A DNA stretch of 64,000 nt from Oreohelix idahoensis (taxonomy: Eukaryota > Mollusca > Gastropoda > Stylommatophora > Oreohelicidae). Within the stretch, counting starts at the first letter, position 1; every line of letters starts with the position of its first letter. The notes below the pieces were generated by a model that was not told the DNA's origin, did not search any database, and worked only from the letters and a program-made list of their open reading frames with translations. The position numbers and the translations under genes were made by a program. The stretch spans positions 186,001 through 250,000 of the forward strand of contig JAMPIV010019076.1 of assembly GCA_024509875.1 (NCBI GenBank), written 5' to 3'. Of the stretch, positions 1 through 10,677 are shown one piece after another.

Positions 1-437
1 ATTTTCCTACCTCCCCCCTTTACTCCTATACTCTTATACCACCCAATCGGATTTGAATTACTCCAATACCTCTTTTTTAAACTTGCGTCCCCAATAACGT
101 TATGTGTAACGAGCAAGAACCACAGTCCGTCCATCCTAGCATTTGTAGACATATAGTATTATCTCAATAACTTGGCTAATAATTGGACTACCATATATAT
201 TAAAACATAGTTTTGCTCAGGAGACACTAAGCTATCCTAACATATGATTTTTATGGTCAGTTTCAGTATGGTTTAGATTTTCAGTTTTGTCACTCAATAG
301 TCAAATATAACTTTTACACAAGTCGGCCATCTTTCCCCCCTCATTCTCTATCACTTTTTTCATTATTCAAATAAACCAACTAGTTTGAAAGACATCAGAA
401 ATACACTACGCGGCGAGAATTTAAACTGTCTGTGTGT
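1..437. other. No recognisable feature
   Basis: AT-rich sequence with no ORF or repeat that I can name. Confidence 0.6.
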
Positions 438-445
438 TTATATCT

Positions 446-653
446 ACCAACGAGCTGATCACCCGTTTGCCAGTCACTTTGATTACGGAAACAACGGCGA
501 ACGGATTGATTTGTCGTTGCCCTAAAGACGCCATTAGGCGTGATGGGAACAACGGCAAAGAAAATCTATTCGCTGTTGCCCTTAAGACACCACTAGGCGT
601 AATGGCCACTGACTGCTTTGCCGGTCGTTGGCTAAGGAAAGAAGAAGAAGTGC
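446..653 (+). mobile_element. SINE family A, copy 1
   Basis: About 208 bp ending in AAGAAGAAG. Flanked by TTATATCT at 438-445 and 654-661. Contains two ACGCC-n-GGCGT type inverted motifs (also read GCCATTAGGCGTGATGG). Its 3' part matches the 3' end of the LINE at 4324-4684. Confidence 0.78.
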
Positions 654-661
654 TTATATCT

Positions 662-1111
662 GCTGGCTTTGCCCACAGCGTGTATATAGTAAAGGAACCG
701 CGTGCAGAGCGAAGAGGGTTTTTTTTTTTTCAAAACGTTGGTAGTGTTGGCGTTAATTATTACAATCGTTTCGTTCTTGCTACTGGAAAATGTCCGAGTT
801 ACTACTAATTATAACGTTAAAGTTAACATATTACGTTAATTCAGAACATTAGTTTGGTGTCACACTTCTGGCAGATCGTTAATTATAAGTCTTGCCTCAG
901 TTTCGTGCAGCAGATCGGGCAAGATGTTAAATTGTTAATTGTACGTCTCGAAACCGAAACTAAAAGGCGTGTTAGATTTTACGGCGGGTCATTTTTTAAG
1001 CATTTCCACTGCACAAAAGGCAGCGCTCTACTGGCGTTGAAGATGCCAATAGTCAGACACCTGAGGGCAGGTTTATTTATTATCATAGGACTAAAATCTT
1101 ACTGAAATTAG
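662..1111. other. No recognisable feature
   Basis: Open frames of 83-124 codons extend here (434-808 covers the SINE; 854-1105) but neither resembles a protein. Confidence 0.5.
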
Positions 1112-1349
1112 CGATTATCTCACAGATTTCGCTACAGATCCCCAGATGAGGTGAGATTTATTTAGGCCGCAAACGGCTCCTGGGTCGACCCAGCCCCAAC
1201 TGGGTACCAGAGCAACTTTTGGGAAGGTTAAGGCGGCCGGCGTGATGCTGACCACATCACCCCTAGTGTGCCGATGGTCAAGAAAATATGGGCCTAACAC
1301 CATATTCCCAATATGCCTCAATGGGCGTGTAACAGGATCCTTTACCTTT
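1112..1349 (+). mobile_element. SINE family B, copy 1 (5' part eroded)
   Basis: Shares ACTGGGTACCAGAGCAAC, GATGCTGACCACATCA and GCCGATGGTCAAGAAAATAT with the fuller copy at 28642. Confidence 0.75.
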
Positions 1350-1365
1350 TCTCCCTATAGGAACA

Positions 1366-1690
1366 TATGATATAAAAATAAGAATACAAAAGGCAAAAGA
1401 AGCTTTCCTTGTATTGAAAATTGAAGGGAAATAAAGATACATCAAGTCCAACACAAAAATATCTTATATTCAAATGTCAAGGCCATCCTACTGTATGGCT
1501 CTGAAACGCGGGAAACAACAAAAATGACAACCAGAAATAAACAGATTTTCATAAACGGGTGCTTGCGCAGGATAGAAGGATTGTAATTGTTTAACAAAAT
1601 CACCAATGTGAAGCTGATAGAAAGTACCTGTCGTGGTGTAATTTTGAGGAGAAGGACAGATTGGATGGAATAGAAGAATAAATGATAATA
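1366..1690 (+). mobile_element. RTE LINE fragment
   Basis: Decayed reading frames give IKIRIQKAKEAF, LLYGSET and FINGCLRRIEGL, matching the thumb/C-terminal region of the LINE at 56757-62640. Several stops. Confidence 0.65.
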
Positions 1691-2034
1691 ATGTCTTATT
1701 GATAGTCTATGAGTTCGAAGAAACTGCCTCTCCTCGGGAAATAGTGTACTAAAAATCCTTAGTGCAAAGAGAATTCTGGCAACTAAACAGGATATTTTCT
1801 GGACGATAAATTATCTCTCCGGAATCCTACAAAAGGACTATGTAAAGCACATATGGTTGGGAAAGGAAATTTGGTGTCCAGCCACACTAACTAAAATATC
1901 CCGACCCACTAGAAGTTAGTTTAATTATGGCTCGGCCCCCAGGGTGTAGATTTATGTTTAAAACAAAATACAGCCCAAATAAAGTTAACAAGAAAAATAA
2001 CAACAGGCGCTGTTAAGTTAAATTGAACAAAATA

Positions 2035-2080
2035 GTATAGATTCTCACATATCTGAATGTACATATGTGAGAATCTATAC
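2035..2080. repeat. Perfect 18-bp inverted repeat
   Basis: GTATAGATTCTCACATAT (2035-2052), 10-base spacer, then its exact complement (2063-2080). Confidence 0.95.
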
Positions 2081-2733
2081 AGATATGAAAAATGTTTAGC
2101 TCTACTGTTTAGAAAAAAAACAACTATGGTCATCACATGGACCAGGAGATCTCTTCTATTGTTGTAATGCTGGTAGGTATTATACTCATCTCTCCCAAGG
2201 CCTGTAGTAGTTGCGGAGATGATTTGTGTTCGGACTGTCTTGGTTTAGTCTGCCCCAAGCACTTAGGTAGCAAAAACAGTTCTATGGGTTCAGAGGTTGC
2301 TTCCCTGGACTCAGTGCACATCACAGATAAGGATGGAGTAAGTCGACCCTGCTGAATACCTCTTCTGCTTATGGGATGTTTAGTAAGGAATGAGTTACTG
2401 GTTGGAAGGGGTAAATTGGGTTTTGGTATAGTCACCTGGTTTGTACCCGCAAATCATAGTCTGGTTTTGTAGGTAACCTGGTTTTTACCCTGGACCCGTA
2501 ACATGGGTTAGTACCTTGTAACTGTGGACTGGAGGATGAAACAATTGAAGTCCCATTAGTGGTTTCAAGAGCTATCATCTTCTAGGTCTGATGGCCAATA
2601 AGCATCCATCAGAAATAAATTAACACAATGCTAACTACCAAATAACCATTCAGTAACAGTTATCTATTATCTATGAAATACTCCTTAACTGACATTATAG
2701 CGTATCTGGAGTTCTCTATCTGGCTGTCTGCTT
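2081..2733. other. Unidentified, with a 72-codon frame at 2137-2355
   Basis: The frame has a Cys-rich patch (CSSCGDDLCSDCLGLVCPKH) that resembles a zinc-binding module or a transposon Cys-rich tail. Too short to assign; from 2440 on there is nothing. Confidence 0.3.
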
Positions 2734-2741
2734 ATTTACAG

Positions 2742-3033
2742 CAGTGGTTTTCCCCATGTGGGCAATGAGTTTCACGAACTGTGAGGTTTGGGGCTGGTGT
2801 CATCAAATGGTTGAGAACCACTGGTTCACCCAGTGCCCATAGAGCAATATTTTAATTTTGGGGTCACTGTCAACAATGGTTTGAGAACCATCGGGTAATT
2901 GTTTCCTATGCTGCTTTAACATGTTGGGGTGTCATTGCTGCCAAGGTCTGAGAACTACTGATTTACATTCTTGCTACTCAAGCAGTAAATCATTTGGAGG
3001 GTAGTCATGATCTCAAGGGCTTGAGAACCGCTG
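2742..3033. mobile_element. hAT-type MITE with repeated ends
   Basis: 292 bp with ends CAGTGGTTTTC and GAGAACCGCTG, flanked by ATTTACAG (2734-2741) and ATTTACAT (3034-3041). Inside, the GAGAACCACTG/GAGAACTACTG motif and a GGGGTCACTG-like motif recur about every 70-80 bases, giving a short degenerate tandem array. Confidence 0.7.
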
Positions 3034-3134
3034 ATTTACATTTTGTCGATCAAGTTGTAAATTAATTAAATAGCTAAATAATTGTAAACATACTTATAGT
3101 CCTAGTTACTGTTTGAAATATCATTCGTACTAGC

Positions 3135-3162
3135 AATAACCCGTCAAACTTGACGGGTTATT
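3135..3162. repeat. Perfect 13-bp inverted repeat
   Basis: AATAACCCGTCAA, AC, TTGACGGGTTATT. It lies near the start of the LINE remnant; no other signal around it. Confidence 0.95.
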
Positions 3163-3269
3163 AATTTTAATGTGCTGTTTCCGTTCCCAGATGAGCAGAT
3201 AGAAGTACATTCTTAGAGTGTTTTTGGTTTCTTTCCATTATACAGTGTTAATTAAACTGTTCATGAACA

Positions 3270-4310
3270 CCGCCATTTGGACGCTTTTCTTTGTTGATTG
3301 TAACTATAAGAATACTCAGTAACCTTTATTGGGAGCAAACTGCCACAGTAAGATCTGGAAGGAATTATTCACCATACATAGACATAAAAAGAGGTGTCAG
3401 ACAAGGTTGTGTGCTGTCCCCCTGCCTATTTAATTTATACAGCGAAAAAATTTTCAAACAGATACAGGAAATACCAGGACTGAACATCAGTGGAAGGTCA
3501 ATAAACAACCTTAGATATGCAGATGATACCGTGTTGTTAGCTGAAAGCGAACAGGAGTTACAAGAACTAGTGAAGCAAGTGAACAGCATAAGTCATGAAT
3601 ATGGACTCGACATTAATATTGAGAAAACAAAAACTATGATAATTAGCAAAACAAACGATAAACCCACATTAAATATAAGCGTAAATGGGGAAATCCTGGA
3701 ACAAGTCAAGAGCTACGTATATCTTGGTCATATAATAACAGAAGATGGCAGATGTGAAACAGAAATCAAGAAGAGAATAGGAATGGCCAAAGCTACATTC
3801 AACAACATGAAACATATACTGAAATCCAAACAGTTATCTCACAAATTAAAACTGAGAATCATAAAGTGTTATATATACAGTATTCTGCATTTCTGTATGG
3901 TGCAGAAACATGGACGATGAATAAGCATTTGGAAGAAAGAATTGAGGCTCTTGAAATGTGGATATATAGAAGAATGGGGCGTATCTCATGGAAAGAGATG
4001 AAAACAAATAAGGAGGTCCTAGAAAATCTAGGTATGAAAAGATAACTAATGAGAGAGGTCAAAGTTCGGCAGTTAAAATACTTTGGCCCCATAAAAAGGC
4101 ATAACACCTTGCAGAAGACCATAACAGAAGGGAGAGTTGAAGGCAAACGTGCAAGGGGAAGACAACGCTATAAGTGGGAAGATAACATCAACAGATGGAC
4201 AGGAAAGAGTCTATCAGAGTGCACCACCAAGACAAGAGACAGAAGACGTTGGAGATCCATTACAGCCAACCTTCGTTGTGAAGATGGCAACTGATGATGA
4301 TGATGATGAT
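3270..4310 (+). mobile_element. 5'-truncated RTE LINE with (GAT)n tail
   Basis: An open frame at 3291-3920 encodes the C-terminal half of the reverse transcriptase: GVRQGCVLSPCLFNLYSEKI, the catalytic YADDTVLLAE, and the thumb segment YVYLGHIITEDGRCE. After a frameshift the C-terminal domain continues (EGRVEGKRARGRQRYKWEDN, DRRRWRSIT) and ends in a GATGATGAT tail at 4291-4313. Endonuclease and palm N-terminus are lost. It is inactive. Confidence 0.88.
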
Positions 4311-4323
4311 GATATATAGCCTA

Positions 4324-4684
4324 TCACGGTGGGGCAGGCAAAGACATCAACATCAGAATGAATAAGGCAGGAACAGCCTTCTTTAGCCTAAACAACATCT
4401 GGAAGTCCTCCCAATACAGCACAAAATTAAGATTATATCAGAGCTGTGTGCTTTCTGTGCTTCTCTATGGTGCGGAATGCTGGAGAGTTACAGAGAAGGA
4501 AATGTCGAAATTGTCCTCTTTTCACACAACATGCCTAAGAAAATGAACCAGAGTTGGGGCACTGTACGAAGGATGGCCACCGACCGAGCAAAGTGGAATC
4601 AATTTGTTGTTGCCCATCAAGACGCCATTAGGCGTGATGGCCACTGACTGCTTTGACGGTCGGCGGTTAAGGATCTAAGAAGAA
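4324..4684 (+). mobile_element. 5'-truncated RTE-like LINE sharing its 3' end with SINE family A
   Basis: Bounded by the 13-bp duplication GATATATAGCCTA at 4311-4323 and 4685-4697. Encodes a non-LTR C-terminal segment (NKAGTAFFSLNNIWKSSQYS, LLYGAECWRVTEKEMSKL, then ATDRAKWNQFVVAHQDAIRR). The last ~110 bases (GACGCCATTAGGCGTGATGG to GACGGTCGGCGG and AAGAAGA) match the 3' part of the SINE copies. Confidence 0.8.
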
Positions 4685-5160
4685 GATATATAGCCTAATT
4701 AGTTTGTCAGACAGAGGTTCATTTCCACAAATGTATACTACAGCATTGTGCTCAGCTGGTGGTCATAAAAGAATGACTACAAATATGCCCCCATGCATGT
4801 CAGTTTTCTATTGCAGGGTATATTTCTCGCTAGATATCTGACATGCTGGATCTTTCGGTAACTCGCACCACAAAAAAAAGTGCGCTACGCACGGTGTGCA
4901 ACTTGCGCGGCGTGGGTGTTATATAAAACAAATACTTTGGTTTTATTTTTTTTTTTTAATTCTTTCACGAAATTATCAGGGAACACTCTTTGAAAACAAT
5001 CCACGCACTATCACACGAAATGTTGTAATCAAAGAACTTTTAAATTGAATCTAAAATAACATAATTCTCGCCGTGTGTACGTTGGTCACAGCTGAGGAAT
5101 GCAACCGTGTTGAAAAACTGTATTCTTTCCATTAGGCTACATACTCATTGACTCTTGAAA

Positions 5161-6100
5161 TCATCTGCACACTTCCAGGGATTCCCCCCTTGTGGTGAAA
5201 CATGTTGAGAACCCAGCATTGCACACTAAGCTTGGAAACGTCACTTGAGCCCCAAATGTAACTTTGGCATTTACCTGGTTGGCTGCATACAGGAGGATGG
5301 ACCCATGATAGGATTGGGGGAGCTGAGAAGTGGCTCTGTGCAGGACGTGAGAATTCCTAGGGAGAGTCCAGAACCAGAGCACAGTATTTAAGCTCTGCGT
5401 ATTTAGAGAGCCCCTTTGATGGCGGAGAATGCACAGTATTCTGCACGCTTCTTAGCTCCTGCATATATGTGGCCAATGTTCAAATACAATGAAAGACGCA
5501 GTCAACGCTTTAACAAATTGCAAGTGCCCAAGCCTAGGCTTGACTTATTCAAGAAAAGCTTAGCGTACTCTGCTGCTCGTCTTTGGAATTGTCTTTCACA
5601 TAACCTAAGAAACAACCTCATACAATCGTAGTCTTTTCGAATACTTTATGAGTTCTGATTACATGCCCCCCACTCCTAAATGGGATTATCTTTTCTTATA
5701 ATATCAACTGTAGGTTCTAATGACGATGTTTGTACTTTTCAACATATTTTATATCATGTTTATAAGTAGTTAATGTTAAAATGAGTGTGCTATTTTATTT
5801 TACTTTACAACGTTGAATTCCTTGAAATTGATATGTAAAATGCATGTGAGAATAAATGAATTCAGTATGAAAAGTGAGAGAAAGGAAAGGCAGAATGTTA
5901 GACGGGCCTGTGTGCCCAATTCTAAACCCTTTGAAAATAAAGTTCGTTCGTTCATTCCTAGCTTATGACCAGATGTGATGGTCCGTTAAATGCAAGCTAA
6001 GCAGGAGAAACTGGAGCTGATGACTATCAACATGTTTCGGAATGGCAGAAAATCCTAGATCTATAGTGTAGATTATACCAAAAAAGTCTTCACCACACAT
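5161..6100. repeat. Dispersed repeat C, copy 1, interrupted by a LINE
   Basis: Segments 5161-5453 and 5956-6100 align with 15540-15920. Key shared words: GAACCCAGCATTGCACACTAAGC, GAAGTGGCTCTGTGCAGGAC and GACCAGATGTGATG. No coding capacity; class unknown. Confidence 0.75.
5454..5955 (+). mobile_element. LINE 3' end (CR1/Jockey-like) inserted in repeat C
   Basis: The short ORF gives RRSQRFNKLQVPKPRLDLFK and SAARLWNCLSHNLRNN, the characteristic last ~50 residues of CR1/L2/Jockey-type ORF2 proteins. The 3' UTR ends in AAATAAA and a GTTC microsatellite at about 5938-5955. Confidence 0.75.
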
Positions 6101-6863
6101 ACAATACCGGGTACTTGAAAGCACAAAATTCATCATCGCCATCGCCATGATAGGAAACTCTTTACAGAGCGATACAACAGTAAGCAATCTGATCATCAGA
6201 AGAAGTCCCCCCATCCGACAAGTGTTTCGGCCCAATTACTCCTTTACATTCTAAGGGGGGCGGGCCCACTTGGGTCATGACTCCCAAGCGTCTCAGCTTC
6301 CTGTTGTCTTGTATCGAAAATGAACCCATTTCACTTATGGTAGCAACTTTTAAATCCACAACGCCAGCCGTGGATTTTGCACTGACAGGTGGAAACTTTA
6401 TTGCAAAAACTTTACTTAAAAACTTACTTACCGAGGAAGTACACGACGTAATAAAATGTTGAAGTAATAAAACAAGAATTAACATAAACTATCAGAGCAA
6501 ATGAGAATGATTACGGGCGAAGAAAAACATTTTTAAAATATACTGACCACACAATTTCAGTACGAGAAGTGAGATAAAGTACAAAATCAACAAATGCAAA
6601 ATAGATATATTTGAGAATATGACAGTAAAAAAGATACAGTAAAACAGTCTACAAACTCTCAACGCGCAACATGATAAAGAGAGATAAACTAAAGACCATG
6701 AAGGGATAACGCCATAAACACTACAGACGTTAGGAGACACCACAACAAACGCCAGAGAATTAGCAGCCTGGAAGGACTAACATAAAAACAAAAAATGTAC
6801 TATACTGTTTAGAATTATGAACGTCGGGATGCACCGGGTATTCCATGCGGACCAGCTCTTAGG
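6101..6863. other. No recognisable feature
   Basis: Intergenic or old repeat sequence. Frames of 61-107 codons on both strands (6162-6743) resemble nothing known. Confidence 0.5.
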
Positions 6864-6868
6864 CGGTC

Positions 6869-8068
6869 TGTTAAGGTCAAAGGGGAATGATACGTACTAT
6901 ACTGATTATACAGTGTGAATTCAGGGTTGTCGCACTTGTTAGCTGGTTTAATTGTGAGTTGTTTAAACATTTATATGTTAGAAAACAGAGTGTACAGAAA
7001 GCGTGTGAGCGCTGGTCATGTAGTTATTCTGTACTGGTTTCGGCCGGCTGTGAATAGCTCACGGGGAGTCCGTGAACAGCCGAGTCCGGTGTCTGTTTGT
7101 GGGGGAGATGTGTCATCCCGTGGCAGTCTAAGTTGGGCGGTTGACTGGAGTCAGCCCTGTATCTTGTGTGTGTTCCCAAGGGTAGTGTAAGGGAACGATA
7201 TTTGGCCATTTTTCGAGGTGTACTAGTACTTGCCTATGTAGATGTGTTTATCGGCAGATAAGATGTGATAAATCTGCAGATAAGATGAGATAAGATGAGA
7301 TAAGAGAAGATAAGGTGTACTTTATGTTAAGGACGTGTTCTGAGGCCTTGGTGTATACAGGCCGATGTTTTGGATAATATTTACCTCCCTGATAGATTTC
7401 TATTGTGCAGGAACGGCGCTAGGAGATAGTAAGGCCATTGTTCCTTATGAAGGGAGAGTTATCGAAAAGATTATAAGGCCAGGAGTTGTGTAGGCCAGAT
7501 TACTTATAGACTACAGAGAGGACAGTCTTTTGAGTATCTATAGATCTAAGCCTGGGTGGCGTTTTGTAACTGCAGTGTCAGCAGTCGTTCTGGTGGAACA
7601 TTAGAACTGCGAATATATATAGATCTAAGCCTGGGTGGCGTTTTGTAACTGCAGTGTCAGCAGTCGTTCTGGTGAATTTACTGATGTAACATAAGAACTG
7701 CGATGTAAACAGGGTTTACATCATACTGAACAGCTGTAACATTCTGCGCAATTGATTATTATTGATTTTTGTGTATCCTGTTGTACCTGTGTAGTGTATC
7801 GTATCGGATTGATGTTGCTGTGTGAATAAATCATGTGCTGTCAATTGGAAATGAACACTAGTCTGATTCGTTGATCTATGCTTGACAGTACAGGGTGAGT
7901 GACTGTACCTTTCATACCACTCACTATAGACTTTATACACAGGGACAATACAGAGCTAACCTAATTATCATCTGCTCTGTGTGGGCGCATGTACTACAAT
8001 CAGTCTAATCACATCAAGAGGGATATAATTTATCACCATTGTATACACCAAGATTTCAGTCTTTATCA
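6869..8068 (+). repeat. 5' LTR
   Basis: 1200 bp. It contains GATAAG-type repeats at 7256-7312, a ~53-bp tandem duplication (AGATCTAAGCCTGGGTGGCG onward, at about 7541 and 7620) and an AATAAA signal at 7825-7830 that would define the R region. Confidence 0.88.
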
Positions 8069-8925
8069 GTGGTGGGCCAACCTTTCGGGCGTAATGACCA
8101 CGAATTCGCGTTATAAGAGCATCAGACTTTATCAGTATCATGGTAAGGTTATAAGAGCAATGAATAGCCCTATGTGGGCGTGACTTGGATTTATAACGCC
8201 TTTTCTTACTTCTACATTGTTAAGAAACAAAGGCGAATCTTCTACAATTTTTTGTGTTGATCGTGACCTGTAATCGGCAACGCCTCTACAATACACAGAC
8301 AGTTGTGTGTCACTCATGACCTTTAATCGGTGACACGGTGAAGCGTCTTGTGTTTACATGCCTCCATATGACATTTTCGCAACGTTTCCAGTTCTACGTT
8401 TCGGAGTGAAATTTTCAAGTAAACTTTGACATGGTTATGGCGACCTGTCCTGATTCATCATCATCAGCGATATCTGCATTATGAGAATTACAGTATGTTC
8501 CAGTTTTATATGCAAGTGCGAAATATCAAGTAGCTCTTTCCAACAAGAGTGACAGACAGTGTACCTTCGCGACGACAGAGGGAACAAGTTGGTAACTTGC
8601 GCTGTTTCCAGTTTCCAGTGCTGTGTACGATCACATAGCATACTGTTTCCAGTTTCCAGTTTCCTATGCTGTGTATGACAACATAGCATGCTGTGTCAAG
8701 GTGGAGTGAGAGTTGACATGGGACTCTGCTTATGTTGTGTCATCTTTGATGTTGATGCCCATCGATTGTAACAAGAAAAGAAGGAACTGTGCTATTTGCA
8801 AGATAAGTGGTTGTGTTGTTGTGAAAACTGTGTTTATGTATGCATGCTATCAAGTCTTCTCATATCACACATTATATATTCTATTAACTGTTTAGTATAG
8901 GTTTTAGTGCATAATAATTGAGAAT
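8069..8925 (+). other. LTR element leader with primer-binding site
   Basis: Begins G-TGGTGGGCCAACC. The rest is non-coding. It contains repeated CTGTTTCCAGTTTCCAGT and CATAGCAT motifs at 8600-8695. No ORF of note. Confidence 0.5.
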
Positions 8926-9002
8926 TGAAATATTTATTGTGTGAGGTGGAAATTAATTATCTAAATTTCCAGGGACATAAACTTATTATAATTAATTTTG
9001 AT

Positions 9003-9827
9003 ATGGATGCTAAGTGGTGTGATGTAGATCCTACAGATGTAAGACCTATGTTGGAGTATGCATTGGTGGTAGGAAGAGATAAAAAGGGATTGAGAGGCCC
9101 ACGACTTGGAGCATGGGTGATGGAGGATTTTTTGATTAATGTGTCAGCATCCCTAGAGTCATTTGCTGAACATAACTTTAAGTTAGTTTGTAATTTTGTA
9201 ATGGCTAGGGATTTGGTTGATTTGCTACGGCACATTCGTGTGTTTGTGCAACAATATATAGAGATTGAACACGGACATATTGTGCAAAGTATATTCAAGA
9301 TAATCCACAACAGTGTTTCTGACCTGCATAAAAGGGAATTGAATATTGAGAAACAAACAAAAGTAAACAAACAGAGTGCTTTACAGGAAAGTGATAAGTT
9401 TTTACAAGATGATGCTGAAAAGAAAAAATTACAAGAAACAGTGTCTAGGCTCACAAGTGAGTTACAGAAATCAAACTTGGATCTTGCTAATGTAACAACA
9501 GCATTAGACTCTGCAGGCAGTAAAGTAAAAGATTTGGAAGTTCAGATAGAACATATGAATAGCGTAATGGGTAATCTCACTCGAGAAATTCAAGAGAAGA
9601 ATGATATTTGTGAGAAATTAAAAGTTCAAACCAAGAAATGTGAAAACTTATATAATGAAACACTTACTGGCTTATTGTGTGACAATGTGATTGTTAGTCA
9701 CCGACTTAAAGAAAAGTATTTTGTACCTCCCGAGAATGTTAATGAGCTTGGGAATGGCCAGAATAGTAACACTAAGGAACTTCAGATGGATTTAACACAG
9801 TTGAGTGCTAATGAAGAAAAAGGATGA
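9003..9827 (+). CDS. Gag-like ORF1 with coiled coil, unknown family
   Basis: 274 residues from the ATG at 9003 (MDAKWCDVDP); the frame is open further upstream, to about 8925, without an earlier ATG. The first ~110 residues are globular (PMLEYALVVG, MARDLVDLLRHIRVFVQQYI). From about residue 115 to the end it is Lys/Glu-rich with heptad spacing (LQETVSRLTSELQKSNLDLA), a long coiled coil. No zinc knuckle is present. I do not recognise the family; position in the element suggests a structural Gag. It overlaps the next ORF by 17 bases (9811-9827) in another frame. Confidence 0.65.
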   Translation: MDAKWCDVDPTDVRPMLEYALVVGRDKKGLRGPRLGAWVMEDFLINVSASLESFAEHNFKLVCNFVMARDLVDLLRHIRVFVQQYIEIEHGHIVQSIFKIIHNSVSDLHKRELNIEKQTKVNKQSALQESDKFLQDDAEKKKLQETVSRLTSELQKSNLDLANVTTALDSAGSKVKDLEVQIEHMNSVMGNLTREIQEKNDICEKLKVQTKKCENLYNETLTGLLCDNVIVSHRLKEKYFVPPENVNELGNGQNSNTKELQMDLTQLSANEEKG

Positions 9828-10677
9828 TAGGGAAAGATTAGAAGAGTTAACGATGTACAAAAGGAAAATGACTGATATTGAGAAATTACTCATGCAGGAG
9901 AAGAGTAAGCTTTTAACATCTAATAACTTAATTAAGAAACAAACTGAAGACATCTCACTTAGAAATGCTGAGATTAGTGATCTGAGAAATAGAGTTTATG
10001 GTTTGGTAGATGTTGTTTTAGGTATTAAGGGTTTGTCTACTGTCAATGTTGACAAAGGTAGACAGAATGTTTATCACCACCAAAAAAAACAAGCAAGAAG
10101 CCAGCCCTTTACACAAGCTGAGACGAAAGTCGAACATGATGGACGGAGATCACTACGTGGCAAATACAATTTCCCACGTACTACTTCTGGTAACATTACT
10201 GACTCGTGGCGTCAGGCCAGCAAAGATAATTCTGCTATAACAGTCAGTTCTATAGATTGCAAAAAAAATGGAGATAAATTTCAAGGCAGAGCTAAAAAGA
10301 CCAACCATTATTTTAATGATGGAAATACTGATAAACAGATAATAAGGGACAAAGCTATTAGTAAGACTTGTACCCAAAATAAAACTCAACATGTTGATAA
10401 CCATAAGAATTTTGTTATCACTGGTACTGATCAATTTAGTAAGAATATTGTTACAAAGGAGAATAAAAACAGTTTTGGTGAAAGAAATAACTACAATAAA
10501 GGTTATCAGCTGTATAACGATGATTCTAGAACACAACAAAATCCATCGGTTAGATATTTTTATAGAAGTAGAAATACTAATCATAATAATGTTGCACAAC
10601 AAAAGAACAATCTTGGTTGTAAACAAGGTAACAGTAAGGGTATTGTTTCAAATACTACTGCTTGTTATGCATTTTGA
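9811..10677 (+). CDS. Gag-like ORF2, continuation of coiled coil with basic Asn-rich tail
   Basis: 288 residues from the ATG at 9811, in the +1 frame relative to ORF1; its frame opens at 9805 after a TGA. The first 65 residues continue the heptad pattern (LEELTMYKRKMTDIEKLLMQ), so one protein of ~560 residues was probably split by an indel or is made by frameshifting; an A5 run lies in the overlap. The C-terminal half is Asn/Lys/Arg-rich and low in hydrophobics (YRSRNTNHNNVAQQKNN), which would suit RNA binding. No CCHC motif is visible. Confidence 0.6.
   Translation: MKKKDDRERLEELTMYKRKMTDIEKLLMQEKSKLLTSNNLIKKQTEDISLRNAEISDLRNRVYGLVDVVLGIKGLSTVNVDKGRQNVYHHQKKQARSQPFTQAETKVEHDGRRSLRGKYNFPRTTSGNITDSWRQASKDNSAITVSSIDCKKNGDKFQGRAKKTNHYFNDGNTDKQIIRDKAISKTCTQNKTQHVDNHKNFVITGTDQFSKNIVTKENKNSFGERNNYNKGYQLYNDDSRTQQNPSVRYFYRSRNTNHNNVAQQKNNLGCKQGNSKGIVSNTTACYAF

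Noticed and set aside
4137..4319. ORF ending in poly-Asp
   Set aside because: Reads through the (GAT)n tail of a LINE; it is a shadow of the element's C-terminal frame.
6915..7190. 91-codon ORF repeated at 12932-13207
   Set aside because: It lies inside the LTRs and is duplicated only because the LTRs are; composition is not protein-like.
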